Assembly (NCBI GenBank): GCA_015709315.1
Contig: JACCQI010000008.1
Span: 22,430 to 86,429 of the forward strand
DNA length: 64,000 bases
Direction: 5' to 3'
DNA from: Desulfovibrionaceae bacterium
Lineage (GTDB): Bacteria > Desulfobacterota > Desulfovibrionia > Desulfovibrionales > Desulfovibrionaceae
A program made the translations under genes and the position numbers. The notes beneath the pieces are model-generated. The model ran no database searches. It was not told the DNA's origin and saw only the letters and a program-made list of their open reading frames with translations. Each line of letters starts with the position of its first letter. Positions within the stretch are counted from its first letter, which is position 1. Of this stretch, positions 44,439 to 52,709 are shown in pieces.

Positions 44439-44774
44439 ATGGATAAAGAGCTCCCTTTGTGTCCGTGCTGTGAAAGCGCGGAGTACGTCGTATTGGTCAC
44501 AACCTTCAAGAAAATCGGAACAGCAGTCGGCGGCGTCACCGGCGGTGCAGCCGGATACGCCGGTGCGTCCACAGGAGCCGCAACAGGTGCTGCAATCGGA
44601 TCAGTCGTGCCCGTCATAGGCACCGGCATGGGCGCTCTCGCCGGAGGCCTGGCCGGAGCCGTGGCAGGCTTCTTCACAGGAGCAGCCGTAGGCAATTCGG
44701 TCGGCGAACACGTCGACCGTCATGTCGTGAGTCAATACCACTGCAATCGTTGTGGTGAAGATTTTGAACTATAA
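44439..44774 (+). CDS. Small protein with split zinc ribbon around a glycine zipper
   Basis: 111 residues. CPCC near the N-terminus (residues 8-11) and CNRC near the C-terminus could form one four-Cys zinc site. Between them is a long Gly/Ala-rich stretch with repeated GxxxG spacing (GGVTGGAAGYAGASTGAATG, GAVAGFFTGAAVG), a glycine-zipper membrane-inserting region as in some pore-forming or toxin-like proteins. It follows the VWA gene by 22 bases with a poor ribosome site. I do not recognise a named family. Confidence 0.65.
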   Translation: MDKELPLCPCCESAEYVVLVTTFKKIGTAVGGVTGGAAGYAGASTGAATGAAIGSVVPVIGTGMGALAGGLAGAVAGFFTGAAVGNSVGEHVDRHVVSQYHCNRCGEDFEL

Positions 44775-44789
44775 AAACAGGAGAAAATT

Positions 44790-44975
44790 ATGAAAGGCTT
44801 TCTGACTTTTATCGGTGGCGTGGCTGTCGGGATTCTGGCTGTAACTGGCGTCTTTGCCATGGAAGAAGAGGAGGGTATCCGCTCTGTGGATTCCGGTGAT
44901 GAAGGGCAGGAACCGGAACATGTGGGAAAAGATGAAGAAAACCAAAAAGACGAGTCACCTCTCATTGTGAGGTAG
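44790..44975 (+). CDS. Small single-pass membrane protein
   Basis: 61 residues: one N-terminal hydrophobic helix (FLTFIGGVAVGILAVTGVFA) and a strongly acidic tail. The ATG has AGGAG about nine bases upstream. It is 15 bases after the glycine-zipper gene and directly before a terminator, so the two small membrane proteins probably end the VWA transcript together. Function unknown. Confidence 0.55.
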   Translation: MKGFLTFIGGVAVGILAVTGVFAMEEEEGIRSVDSGDEGQEPEHVGKDEENQKDESPLIVR

Positions 44976-44984
44976 AGGTTATGG

Positions 44985-45017
44985 AGAGCTGCTGGTATGT
45001 CCAGCGGCTCTTTTTTT
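44985..45017 (+). terminator. Terminator ending the recombination/MoxR module
   Basis: AGAGCTGCTGG (44985-44995) and CCAGCGGCTCT (45001-45011) form an 11-bp stem with one G-T pair, followed by a run of T. It marks the boundary between the replication module and the AT-rich cargo. The 241 bases to 45259 are AT-rich with no gene and probably hold the cargo promoter. Confidence 0.8.
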
Positions 45018-45258
45018 ATCAGCCTGTGACTGTCTGAAAAAACTGGATTTTTTTGTCTTGAGTAAATGTTTTGTGGACGCCAAAAATAAAAAGTTAATGA
45101 ATTGAGTGTGTTGGTAAGGGGGTGCTGAAACGGCATGATTCTTCCATTAACATAAAAACTTTAATGATATATGGTCACTCTAGTTCAAAAGGGTGAATTG
45201 TTTATATCGCATACAATTCAATTTTAATTTCACTATTTAAGTAATAAATATCAAACAA

Positions 45259-46962
45259 ATGCAGTATTCCGATTCACTTCCCGCGCACAACGCGGAAAGC
45301 CTGCTCGTTCATTTTCGACGTGTAGAGCTTCTTAAGCAGCAGGCGACCGAGTTCAAATCGATCTCTTTGAATCCACATCAACTGTGCGACTTGGAGATGC
45401 TCCTCAGTCGTGCGTACTACCCGCTGGACGGGTACATGTGCCGCGACGATTACGAGAGGGTCCTCGACTCTATGAAGCTGGCTGACGGCACCGGTTGGCC
45501 ATTGCCCATTTGCCTGGGTGTGGACGAGGGGTTCGCCAAAAGCCTTGAAAAAGGCGAGTGCGTCGGTGTTCGAGATGCAGAGGGCTTCATGCTGGCTGTT
45601 CTCACAGTGAGTGAAGTCTGGCAGCCAGATTTGGAGCAGGAAGCAAAGGCCATATGGGGTGATGTCTCCCAAGCGGATGGCGTGAACGCCAGTCTCAGCA
45701 CGCTGGAGAATCCGTGGTATGTCGGCGGGCGAGTCGAAGGGCTTGCCTTCCCGCAGCGCTACGACTTTACCGATATCCGATTGACGCCAGCTGAAGTACA
45801 CAGATATTTTTCTCAGAAGGGCTGGCGCAAAGTCGTCGGCGTCCAAGCCGGTCGCCCGCTTCACCAGGCTGATCGCGCCATGCTGGAAGAAATCGCCAAC
45901 GAGGAGGGCGCAAGCGTTCTTCTATCCCCGCTCATGTTTCCGTCCATGTACTCCAGCGTGGATCATTTCACGCTCGTCCGATGCATGCAGGAATTTGTGG
46001 GAACTTTCCCTCGGAACAAGGCGTTGCTCAATCTCATGCCATGGTTTGAGCGCAAAATGGGCCCAAAGGGTGCACTACTGCGAGCAATCGTGAACAAGAA
46101 TTACGGCTGCACCCACATGCTCGTCTGGGATTCGGGCAAGGCCGAGCCCCGGCTCAACGTGCTGACAGATGAATTCCAGGAACACATCGATTGGCTCGAC
46201 AAGCAGCAAGAGAACACAGGCATCATCCCGATCAAAGAACGGTGCATGGTCCTGGACGATGAGAGCAAAAAGTTCGTGTCTTCCGATGACGGCAAGCTCT
46301 GCGCCAACGACCACAACGGCATCGTGAGCCTGCTCACTCAAGGCAAAGAGGTCCCGGAATGGATGTCTTTCCCTGGCGTACTCGAAACGCTCGGCAAGAC
46401 CTACAAGCCTCCCTCCAAGCAGGGCTTCTGTCTTTTTTTTACAGGTTTGTCAGGCGCGGGCAAATCGACCATGGCCAAAGTGCTTTACGTGAAGATGTTG
46501 GAATTGAACGACAGGCCGGTCACGCTGCTTGATGGCGACATCGTGCGTACAAATCTGTCAAGCGAACTCGACTTTAGCAAAGAGCATCGCAATCTGAATG
46601 TCACTCGTATCGGGTTCGTGGCCAGTGAGATTGTTAAGAACGGTGGAATTGCTGTTTGTGCGCCGATAGCACCATATTCTGAGTCTCGTAGGCAGGTTCG
46701 CGAGGCTGTCGAGCAATATGGCGGATTTGTCGAGGTGCATGTAAGCACCCCGCTTGAAGTGTGTGAGCAGCGAGACCGGAAGGGAATATATGCTAAGGCT
46801 AGGGCTGGTATTATTAAAGGGCTTACAGGTGTTGATGATCCGTACATAGAGCCGCAGAATCCGGAGTTAAGGATAGATACTTCGGAGTTGGTGCCAAGCG
46901 AAGCAGCATATGTTGTTCTTAATTTTTTACGTAGTTCTGGGTATGTTGGAAGAGGGGAGTAA
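45259..46962 (+). CDS. cysC: APS kinase fused to a degenerate ATP sulfurylase domain
   Basis: 567 residues. The C-terminal domain (about 390-567) is a complete APS kinase: GLSGAGKS P-loop at 396-403, DGDIVR, APIAPYSESR and the TGVDDPY loop. It makes PAPS from APS. The N-terminal ATP-sulfurylase domain aligns well (VDHFTLVR, NKNYGCTHM), but its catalytic motifs are gone: canonical QTRNPMHRAH is QAGRPLHQAD (196-205) and the GRDHA loop is WDSGK (290-294). It should therefore not make APS. In a sulfate reducer APS is plentiful from the dissimilatory enzyme. No clear ribosome site is seen. First gene of the polysaccharide cargo, which has two sulfotransferases. Confidence 0.88.
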   Translation: MQYSDSLPAHNAESLLVHFRRVELLKQQATEFKSISLNPHQLCDLEMLLSRAYYPLDGYMCRDDYERVLDSMKLADGTGWPLPICLGVDEGFAKSLEKGECVGVRDAEGFMLAVLTVSEVWQPDLEQEAKAIWGDVSQADGVNASLSTLENPWYVGGRVEGLAFPQRYDFTDIRLTPAEVHRYFSQKGWRKVVGVQAGRPLHQADRAMLEEIANEEGASVLLSPLMFPSMYSSVDHFTLVRCMQEFVGTFPRNKALLNLMPWFERKMGPKGALLRAIVNKNYGCTHMLVWDSGKAEPRLNVLTDEFQEHIDWLDKQQENTGIIPIKERCMVLDDESKKFVSSDDGKLCANDHNGIVSLLTQGKEVPEWMSFPGVLETLGKTYKPPSKQGFCLFFTGLSGAGKSTMAKVLYVKMLELNDRPVTLLDGDIVRTNLSSELDFSKEHRNLNVTRIGFVASEIVKNGGIAVCAPIAPYSESRRQVREAVEQYGGFVEVHVSTPLEVCEQRDRKGIYAKARAGIIKGLTGVDDPYIEPQNPELRIDTSELVPSEAAYVVLNFLRSSGYVGRGE

Positions 46963-47048
46963 TGATGCCGATGCGGGGGGCTTGAGATGTGTGTCAGCCT
47001 TTGTGGGTGGCTAAAAACTTCAAGATACCTATGAATCAAGGTACGTGT

Positions 47049-49217
47049 ATGAAGAAAATATGTTGCATTGTGTTAGCCTTAATTGTTTGTGTGTTTATCG
47101 GGAGTAAGAGAGAAGTTGATGCTCTAGAAGGCCATGAGACGGTACATTGGCCAGTTGTTCATGGTGTAAATATGACGTTAGCAACTGGTAATGACTTGGT
47201 AGATGTCACTGCAGAGCCTTTTTACGCTGATCCAAGTGGGAAAAAAGATTCAACTAAAGCAATTCAGGATGCAGTTATCTATGCCCGTGACAATCAAAAA
47301 GTATGTTTTTTCCCTGAAGGTGAGTATCTTGTTTCTGACACAATCCGCTGTGCGCAGAAGGGGTATCGGTTAAATAAGAATACGGTTACTCCGGGTAGGT
47401 ATTATCCGGTGGTTATGCAGGGTGATTATGCAGGAAATCGTCCAACTATTAGGCTCAAAAATAATTCTAAAGGCTATGGTAGTACCAGATATCGAAAATA
47501 CGTAATCCATTACTATGCAGAACATTTGAAGAAAAAGGGGGATGTTCAGCCGAACATTTCTTTTAACCAAGTATTTAAAAATATCAATATCATAATCGGA
47601 GAAGGAAATCGTGGTGCTGTAGCTATAAGGCACAGAGCTGCACAGGGGTCATTTATTCAAGACGTCAAAATCGATTGCACCTATGGCTTTGCTGGAATTG
47701 AGGGTGGGATCGGCTCTGGCGGTTCTATTGAAGGTGTTCAGGTGGTTGGAGGGGAGTATGGATTGGATCTTCGTGAGACTCAACCCGCATGTACTCTTGT
47801 AAACGTAACATTACAAGGGCAAAACAAGAACGCTATACTCTACGGTGGAAGACAGAGTTTGGTGGCAATTGGCCTGAAGGTTGTAAAAAACAATTCGAAT
47901 CCCGCATTACGTGTTAACCCTGGGTGGGATGTCCCACATCATGGGGAAGTCTGCTTGATAGATTCTACAATTGAATTTGTTGGAGATCGGGGAAAGCTAA
48001 TTGAAACTGAGAAGGGTTTTTATCTGAATAATGTTTACATAAAAAATTGTTCATTAGATGTAGATGGCATGGAGTATAATTCATATGAGTGGGCTCAAAT
48101 AGATGAAATTGCAGTAACTGGTGAATCATATAGGCGGCATAAAGGCTTTTTGTTTACACAGAATATATGGGTAGGAGGATCTAAAGTAGACCGTTTAATA
48201 TCAAAAATAAAAAGTAATGCCTCGCCTCCTGAATCTTTGCAGCTCCGTCATTATTCACCTCAGGAATTTCGAGATGTGTATAATTCAAAATTTGTAAATG
48301 TAAAACATGGTCCATATTTTGCTCATGGAGATGGAATTTCAGATGATACAAATGCTTTGCAAAAAGCTATTGACGAAAATGAAGTAGTATACATACCAAA
48401 GGGGTATTACTTAGTAAGAGATACGTTGAAATTAAGGGAGAATACAAAGATATTAGGTCTAGCAAAACATCTTTCTATTATATTGTTTGACCGAAATGAC
48501 AAGAAGAAGTTTCAGCCTTTGGTGGAAACACCAAATGTAAAAGATGCAAACATTATGATCCTGTCGGTAGGTTTACACACTCCAATTGATGACGAAAGGG
48601 CCTATGCATTGAAGTGGAGCTGTGGTGGTAAGTCTGTTATTCATGATGTTTTTTTTATACTAAACATTGTGAGAGATGGGGATAAATATGACGTAAAAAG
48701 TAAGAAGGAATTTACTCCCCATGTAGTCATTTATGAAAATGGGGGAGGGCGATGGTATAACTATTTTCAAGAGATTCCGATGGCAGGTGAAGGGTATAGG
48801 CACGTGTTGATAGATAAATCGGTGGGCGGGCTGTCGTTCTATCAGTTTAACCCAGAGCATGCTAAGAGTGATGTGGCTGTAGAAATCAGAAAATCTGCCA
48901 ATATTAATATTTATGGAATGAAAGCTGAGTCTCGTTGGCCGACTTCAAAGAATATTGCGGTTTTGCATATTAAAGATTCCAAAAATATAAACGTGTTAGG
49001 GTATGGGGGGAACGCCGTCGGTGGAGTCGGTCAGGCTGTATTTTTAATCCAAGATAGTGAGAATGTAACAATTGTAAATGCTGTTGATACACCTGTTGTT
49101 GTAAAAGGGAAAAGGCCTGATCCTGATCAGTGGTTCATGATAAAAGAGATAGGGAAGGACTTCAACTTTACTACTCCTATTCTCGAGAGACCAATTGTTT
49201 ATAAAAGCATAAAATAA
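47049..49217 (+). CDS. Exported right-handed beta-helix protein with two pectate-lyase-3 repeats
   Basis: 722 residues with a signal peptide (KKICCIVLALIVCVFIG). Two parallel beta-helix modules each start with the typical entry: AEPFYADPSGKKDSTKAIQDA (about residue 58) and YFAHGDGISDDTNALQKAID (about residue 425), as in GH55-like and phage-tailspike-type pectate lyase 3 proteins. It probably binds, cleaves or modifies the exported polysaccharide in the periplasm or outside. Catalytic residues cannot be assigned. I prefer the ATG at 47049 to one at 47031. The third and later genes follow closely, so it belongs to the cargo operon. Confidence 0.75.
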   Translation: MKKICCIVLALIVCVFIGSKREVDALEGHETVHWPVVHGVNMTLATGNDLVDVTAEPFYADPSGKKDSTKAIQDAVIYARDNQKVCFFPEGEYLVSDTIRCAQKGYRLNKNTVTPGRYYPVVMQGDYAGNRPTIRLKNNSKGYGSTRYRKYVIHYYAEHLKKKGDVQPNISFNQVFKNINIIIGEGNRGAVAIRHRAAQGSFIQDVKIDCTYGFAGIEGGIGSGGSIEGVQVVGGEYGLDLRETQPACTLVNVTLQGQNKNAILYGGRQSLVAIGLKVVKNNSNPALRVNPGWDVPHHGEVCLIDSTIEFVGDRGKLIETEKGFYLNNVYIKNCSLDVDGMEYNSYEWAQIDEIAVTGESYRRHKGFLFTQNIWVGGSKVDRLISKIKSNASPPESLQLRHYSPQEFRDVYNSKFVNVKHGPYFAHGDGISDDTNALQKAIDENEVVYIPKGYYLVRDTLKLRENTKILGLAKHLSIILFDRNDKKKFQPLVETPNVKDANIMILSVGLHTPIDDERAYALKWSCGGKSVIHDVFFILNIVRDGDKYDVKSKKEFTPHVVIYENGGGRWYNYFQEIPMAGEGYRHVLIDKSVGGLSFYQFNPEHAKSDVAVEIRKSANINIYGMKAESRWPTSKNIAVLHIKDSKNINVLGYGGNAVGGVGQAVFLIQDSENVTIVNAVDTPVVVKGKRPDPDQWFMIKEIGKDFNFTTPILERPIVYKSIK

Positions 49218-49235
49218 TAGCCGGTATATGTATCT

Positions 49236-50609
49236 ATGAATGGTCCAGTTCTTTTCATTGTCTTTGGGGTGATAGCAGGTGTAGTGCTGAATCTGAGTTT
49301 GAAGCGTTCTCTTCAAGTTGTGTGGTTTGGCAGTTTGGTTGTTGTTGGTCTTTTCGTATATCTTTATGATTCGATATTGTTATTGAAGTGGGTAATTAGT
49401 GGTATCGGCCTTACCTATTTGGTTAAATATTTTGGTTCTTTGCTCCTTTACAAAGGACGGGCTCGAATTTTTTCTCCAGCCAAGTGGACGATTGCCTTTA
49501 TCATTTATTGCTTAGTAGTTTCAGTTGTCAACGGGGGGTACGAAGACCTTATATGGGATTTTAAAAATTATTTTCAATCAGTTGGAATACTATTGTGCTT
49601 ATCGTTGCCGTCAATGGGAATAAGTCTAGCTCGATCATTTTTTAGCATGCTTCTTTTTGTGGCGTTAGTTCAGGTTCCGGTTGCGGTTTATCAGTACAAG
49701 TCGCTGGCTAGTGAGCTTTACGCTGGTGATAGGATTGTCGGAACCTTTGGAAATGGAGTAAACGCTATAGGCGATGATTCCTTTTTAAGTACGTTTATGG
49801 CTCTACTGCTAGTCTTTTCCCTTTCATTGTTTTTAAAACGAAAGCTATCCTTTTTTAAAGCTATCTTATTGACCAGCCTTTTTGTTATTCCGATTTTACT
49901 AACAAACACTAAGATGGTAATTTTCTATTTATTTATAGGAGGTGTGTTCGTATTTATTGATGGAGTGAAGGATAGGCCTTTGTTGTCGATTTTTTTAATG
50001 GCAACTTTTGGATTACTTGTTCTTGGTGTAGGATATTATCATTATTCAAAGTCATATCTTTATAATCAATATTTAATGACTCCAGGTACGGTCGAAGAAT
50101 ACGTTGATAGAACCTTAGAATACAACACAAAAAATTTGAAGGGAGAAGATTTAAATCGAATTTCAGTTTTGTTGCACTGGTGGAAAGAGCATCCAATAGA
50201 TGAAGATTGGTTCCAGGCTTTGTTTGGTCACGGCGTGGGGGCTTCTAAGATTAGAGGTCATCAGCGTGGCAGTGTGGCTAGTAGTAAGCGCTATATCAGA
50301 TATAGTATTGGATTGACCACTTTGTCACGATTCCTGTGGGATATTGGAGTTGTGGGAGTTCTTCTATATTTAATGATAATGTGGTCAACATTCCGTATCG
50401 TTTTGAATTTGTTGTTAAAATGTGATCATATTCCTAGCGACCGCAGTCGCCTTCTGGTTATATTGTTAGCGATAGTTGTGAACGTTATTCACATGGCCTA
50501 TAAACCAAGCTTGTTGAGCAACCAAGCTTATTCCATTTTTATGTATTCAATGCTCGGCTTTTCTTTAACGTATTATGCCGATAAGATTTATGAAAAACAG
50601 GTAGGGTAG
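49236..50609 (+). CDS. Wzy-like polysaccharide polymerase/O-antigen ligase family protein
   Basis: 457 residues with about 11-12 hydrophobic helices and one large loop (about 280-355) between late helices, the topology of Wzy polymerases and WaaL ligases. The loop holds LLHWWKEHPIDEDWFQALFGHGVGAS, resembling the usual large-loop region of this superfamily. It would polymerise lipid-linked repeats on the periplasmic side. Sequence identity in this family is low, so the call rests on topology and on the neighbouring flippase and glycosyltransferases. Strongly AT-rich coding sequence. Confidence 0.72.
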   Translation: MNGPVLFIVFGVIAGVVLNLSLKRSLQVVWFGSLVVVGLFVYLYDSILLLKWVISGIGLTYLVKYFGSLLLYKGRARIFSPAKWTIAFIIYCLVVSVVNGGYEDLIWDFKNYFQSVGILLCLSLPSMGISLARSFFSMLLFVALVQVPVAVYQYKSLASELYAGDRIVGTFGNGVNAIGDDSFLSTFMALLLVFSLSLFLKRKLSFFKAILLTSLFVIPILLTNTKMVIFYLFIGGVFVFIDGVKDRPLLSIFLMATFGLLVLGVGYYHYSKSYLYNQYLMTPGTVEEYVDRTLEYNTKNLKGEDLNRISVLLHWWKEHPIDEDWFQALFGHGVGASKIRGHQRGSVASSKRYIRYSIGLTTLSRFLWDIGVVGVLLYLMIMWSTFRIVLNLLLKCDHIPSDRSRLLVILLAIVVNVIHMAYKPSLLSNQAYSIFMYSMLGFSLTYYADKIYEKQVG

Positions 50610-50612
50610 CCC

Positions 50613-51737
50613 GTGAATCCAAAAGAAAAGGTAATTGTTGTCACGTGGTTTTACAAAGATAGCCCTGGATGGTTAGATTACCGTTATAGGGTTTCGTCTA
50701 TAAGAGAGCGCTACGACTACTTGCTTGTAAGCAATTTGCGTGAAGCGCAAATTGAATTAGAGGTTCCTGATGATTCTTTTCATTTATTGTGTGGGGAAAA
50801 TACAAATTTTTACTATTATTGGTTTTATTGGCTAAAAGTTTTTTTTCTACTTTTTAAATATAAAGATAATAAAGTCGTTTTTTTAAGTTCTTTTTTTGCT
50901 CCTATGTCTTCTCTGTTTTTTTTAAAGCGCTATATTTTATATTGGAATGAACATCCAACACATGCATATCCAGATGAAGGACATTTTTTTAAGCGTATAA
51001 AGAACAATATAATGTTAAAATTATCTTATCGAGGCGCAAAATATGCTAATCCAGTAATGCCCATTAGTATATTTCAAAAAGATGATTTAATCGCACATGG
51101 AGTAAAGTCCGATTGTATTTCTCTCATACCGATGGGAGTGCAAGATTCATTTATTAATCACAATGATAGTGATAAAGAATATGATTGCAATTTAGCATTA
51201 GAAATTATCTATACTGGGACGGTTGTTCGTGATCGTGGTCGTGATGTTATGCTCGAAGCTTTATCAATTATAAAAAACACCGATATTAAAATTCATTTGA
51301 CAATGGTAGGTGCTACCCCTGATCAAATTGCTCTTTGCAGCAATTTGATTGACGAATACGATATCAGTGGCTTCGTAACGATTAATGGTCGTGTTTCTGG
51401 GGATCTGATTCCAACCATACTGCACAAGGCTGACCTTGGGATTTGTATATGGGATGACAAACCTTATTGGAAATTTAATCCCCCTACTAAACTTTTTGAA
51501 TATCTGGTGGCTGGTTTGCCGGTTCTAGTCAGTCGTATCCGTACTCATACTGAGTATGTAGAGAATAAGTATTCAGGAATAGTTTTTGACTATAATGCCA
51601 ATAGTCTCGCTACTGCTTTATGTTATGTTTGGGAAAATAGAGAGAGGTTGTCTGAGTGGAAAGAGAATGCGAAAGTTGAAGGCAATAAATACTTATGGCG
51701 CAATATTGAACCTGATTTTTTGGTAGCTATTGATTGA
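50613..51737 (+). CDS. GT-B glycosyltransferase (family 4-like)
   Basis: 374 residues. The C-terminal donor domain has a typical GT4 pattern: LEIIYTGTVVRDRGRDVML, then the donor site near PPTKLFEYLVAGLPVLVSRI, where E of FEY corresponds to the conserved EX7E acid. The N-terminal acceptor domain is divergent. The GTG start at 50613 lies three bases after the polymerase stop. It adds one sugar to the repeat unit on the cytoplasmic side of the membrane; donor and acceptor are unknown. Confidence 0.78.
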   Translation: MNPKEKVIVVTWFYKDSPGWLDYRYRVSSIRERYDYLLVSNLREAQIELEVPDDSFHLLCGENTNFYYYWFYWLKVFFLLFKYKDNKVVFLSSFFAPMSSLFFLKRYILYWNEHPTHAYPDEGHFFKRIKNNIMLKLSYRGAKYANPVMPISIFQKDDLIAHGVKSDCISLIPMGVQDSFINHNDSDKEYDCNLALEIIYTGTVVRDRGRDVMLEALSIIKNTDIKIHLTMVGATPDQIALCSNLIDEYDISGFVTINGRVSGDLIPTILHKADLGICIWDDKPYWKFNPPTKLFEYLVAGLPVLVSRIRTHTEYVENKYSGIVFDYNANSLATALCYVWENRERLSEWKENAKVEGNKYLWRNIEPDFLVAID

Positions 51738-51929
51738 TATAAGTCGACAGATTCCTGACTGCATCACGGACTCGAGAGTGTTGACTACGACGCCAAAGTC
51801 AAAGACATCTACGCATTATATCGCATCATTGAAAGCTTTGCATTATATGTTAGAGCTTGTGTATGTGCATAATATTTTCAATCATTATGCTCCATGAATT
51901 ATAATTCAAATTAAGTGTGATTATTAGTT
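51738..51929 (+). other. Gap with a short coding remnant
   Basis: 192 bases without an intact gene. One frame from about 51769 to 51873 reads LESVDYDAKVKDIYALYR and on to a stop without a start codon, which looks like the tail of a deleted gene. The parent family is not recognised. Confidence 0.3.
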
Positions 51930-52667
51930 ATGCAAATAAAAACACGTTTTCTAATTGTTGGGACACAGAGGACAGGATCGACATTTGTGGCTTCAACCTT
52001 GAGTGGGCACTCAGATATCACTTGCGGTTATGAGTGGACACGGACTGTCTCGTTTTTTAAAAAGATTCAAGTACTATCAAATGGTTTGCAGGGGCAGTTC
52101 GAAAAACTCCCCCCTCCGCATAGCGAATATATGTTGGCACTTGAGTCGAATTATTCAGCATTGGGATTTAGGTATCTTTTCTCCTCTTCTCCTTTTTGGG
52201 TGGTTGATCCTTCGTTTAGTCTTTCTAGGTATAATGAACGACTTTCGGCTGTGATTGAGTTTATAATAGCGAGGCCAGATATCCATATCATACATGTTGT
52301 CCGGGATAACGACTTAGATTGGATTGCTTCAATGTACCTGGCGAAATATACAGGTGCTTACATCAATAAGTCCTATGACCTTAAGGGTGCTGTTAATATT
52401 CCTATTTCAAGTGCTAAAAGACGATTGATCGCAAAACAATCGTTAACTCAGGAACTTCGGAAATTGTCACAGAATAATCCCTACCTAGAAGTGTCTTATG
52501 AGGATTTTGTCTCAAATATTGACGCTGGTTATCAGAACCTGTGTAAGTTCCTCCATGTTGGAAATGAACTTCCCCTTGTTAGTACGAAAAAACAGCAAAA
52601 ACGAGATCTTAGTCAGGTGATCATGAACTATAGGGATGTTGATAGGTTAGTTCAGAGTTTGCGGTAA
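51930..52667 (+). CDS. PAPS-dependent sulfotransferase
   Basis: 245 residues. The 5'-phosphosulfate-binding loop is at the N-terminus (IVGTQRTGSTFVASTL) and the 3'-phosphate-binding motif is VVRDNDLDWIASMYLA (about residues 122-137), the two signatures of sulfotransferases. The C-terminal YEDFVSNIDAGYQNLCKFL fits the usual late helix. It should place sulfate from PAPS on a sugar of the polysaccharide or its lipid-linked precursor. It lies in the same cargo as the APS kinase. No strong ribosome site. Confidence 0.82.
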   Translation: MQIKTRFLIVGTQRTGSTFVASTLSGHSDITCGYEWTRTVSFFKKIQVLSNGLQGQFEKLPPPHSEYMLALESNYSALGFRYLFSSSPFWVVDPSFSLSRYNERLSAVIEFIIARPDIHIIHVVRDNDLDWIASMYLAKYTGAYINKSYDLKGAVNIPISSAKRRLIAKQSLTQELRKLSQNNPYLEVSYEDFVSNIDAGYQNLCKFLHVGNELPLVSTKKQQKRDLSQVIMNYRDVDRLVQSLR

Positions 52668-52709
52668 TACGCTCTCGCTGTACGTGTGGTTTAATCCTTA
52701 AAAGCGCTC

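Noticed and set aside
45121..45134. Sigma-54 promoter before the APS kinase gene
   Set aside because: The GG-N10-GC pattern occurs, but -24 and -12 contexts are weak and the gap to the start is more than 120 bases.
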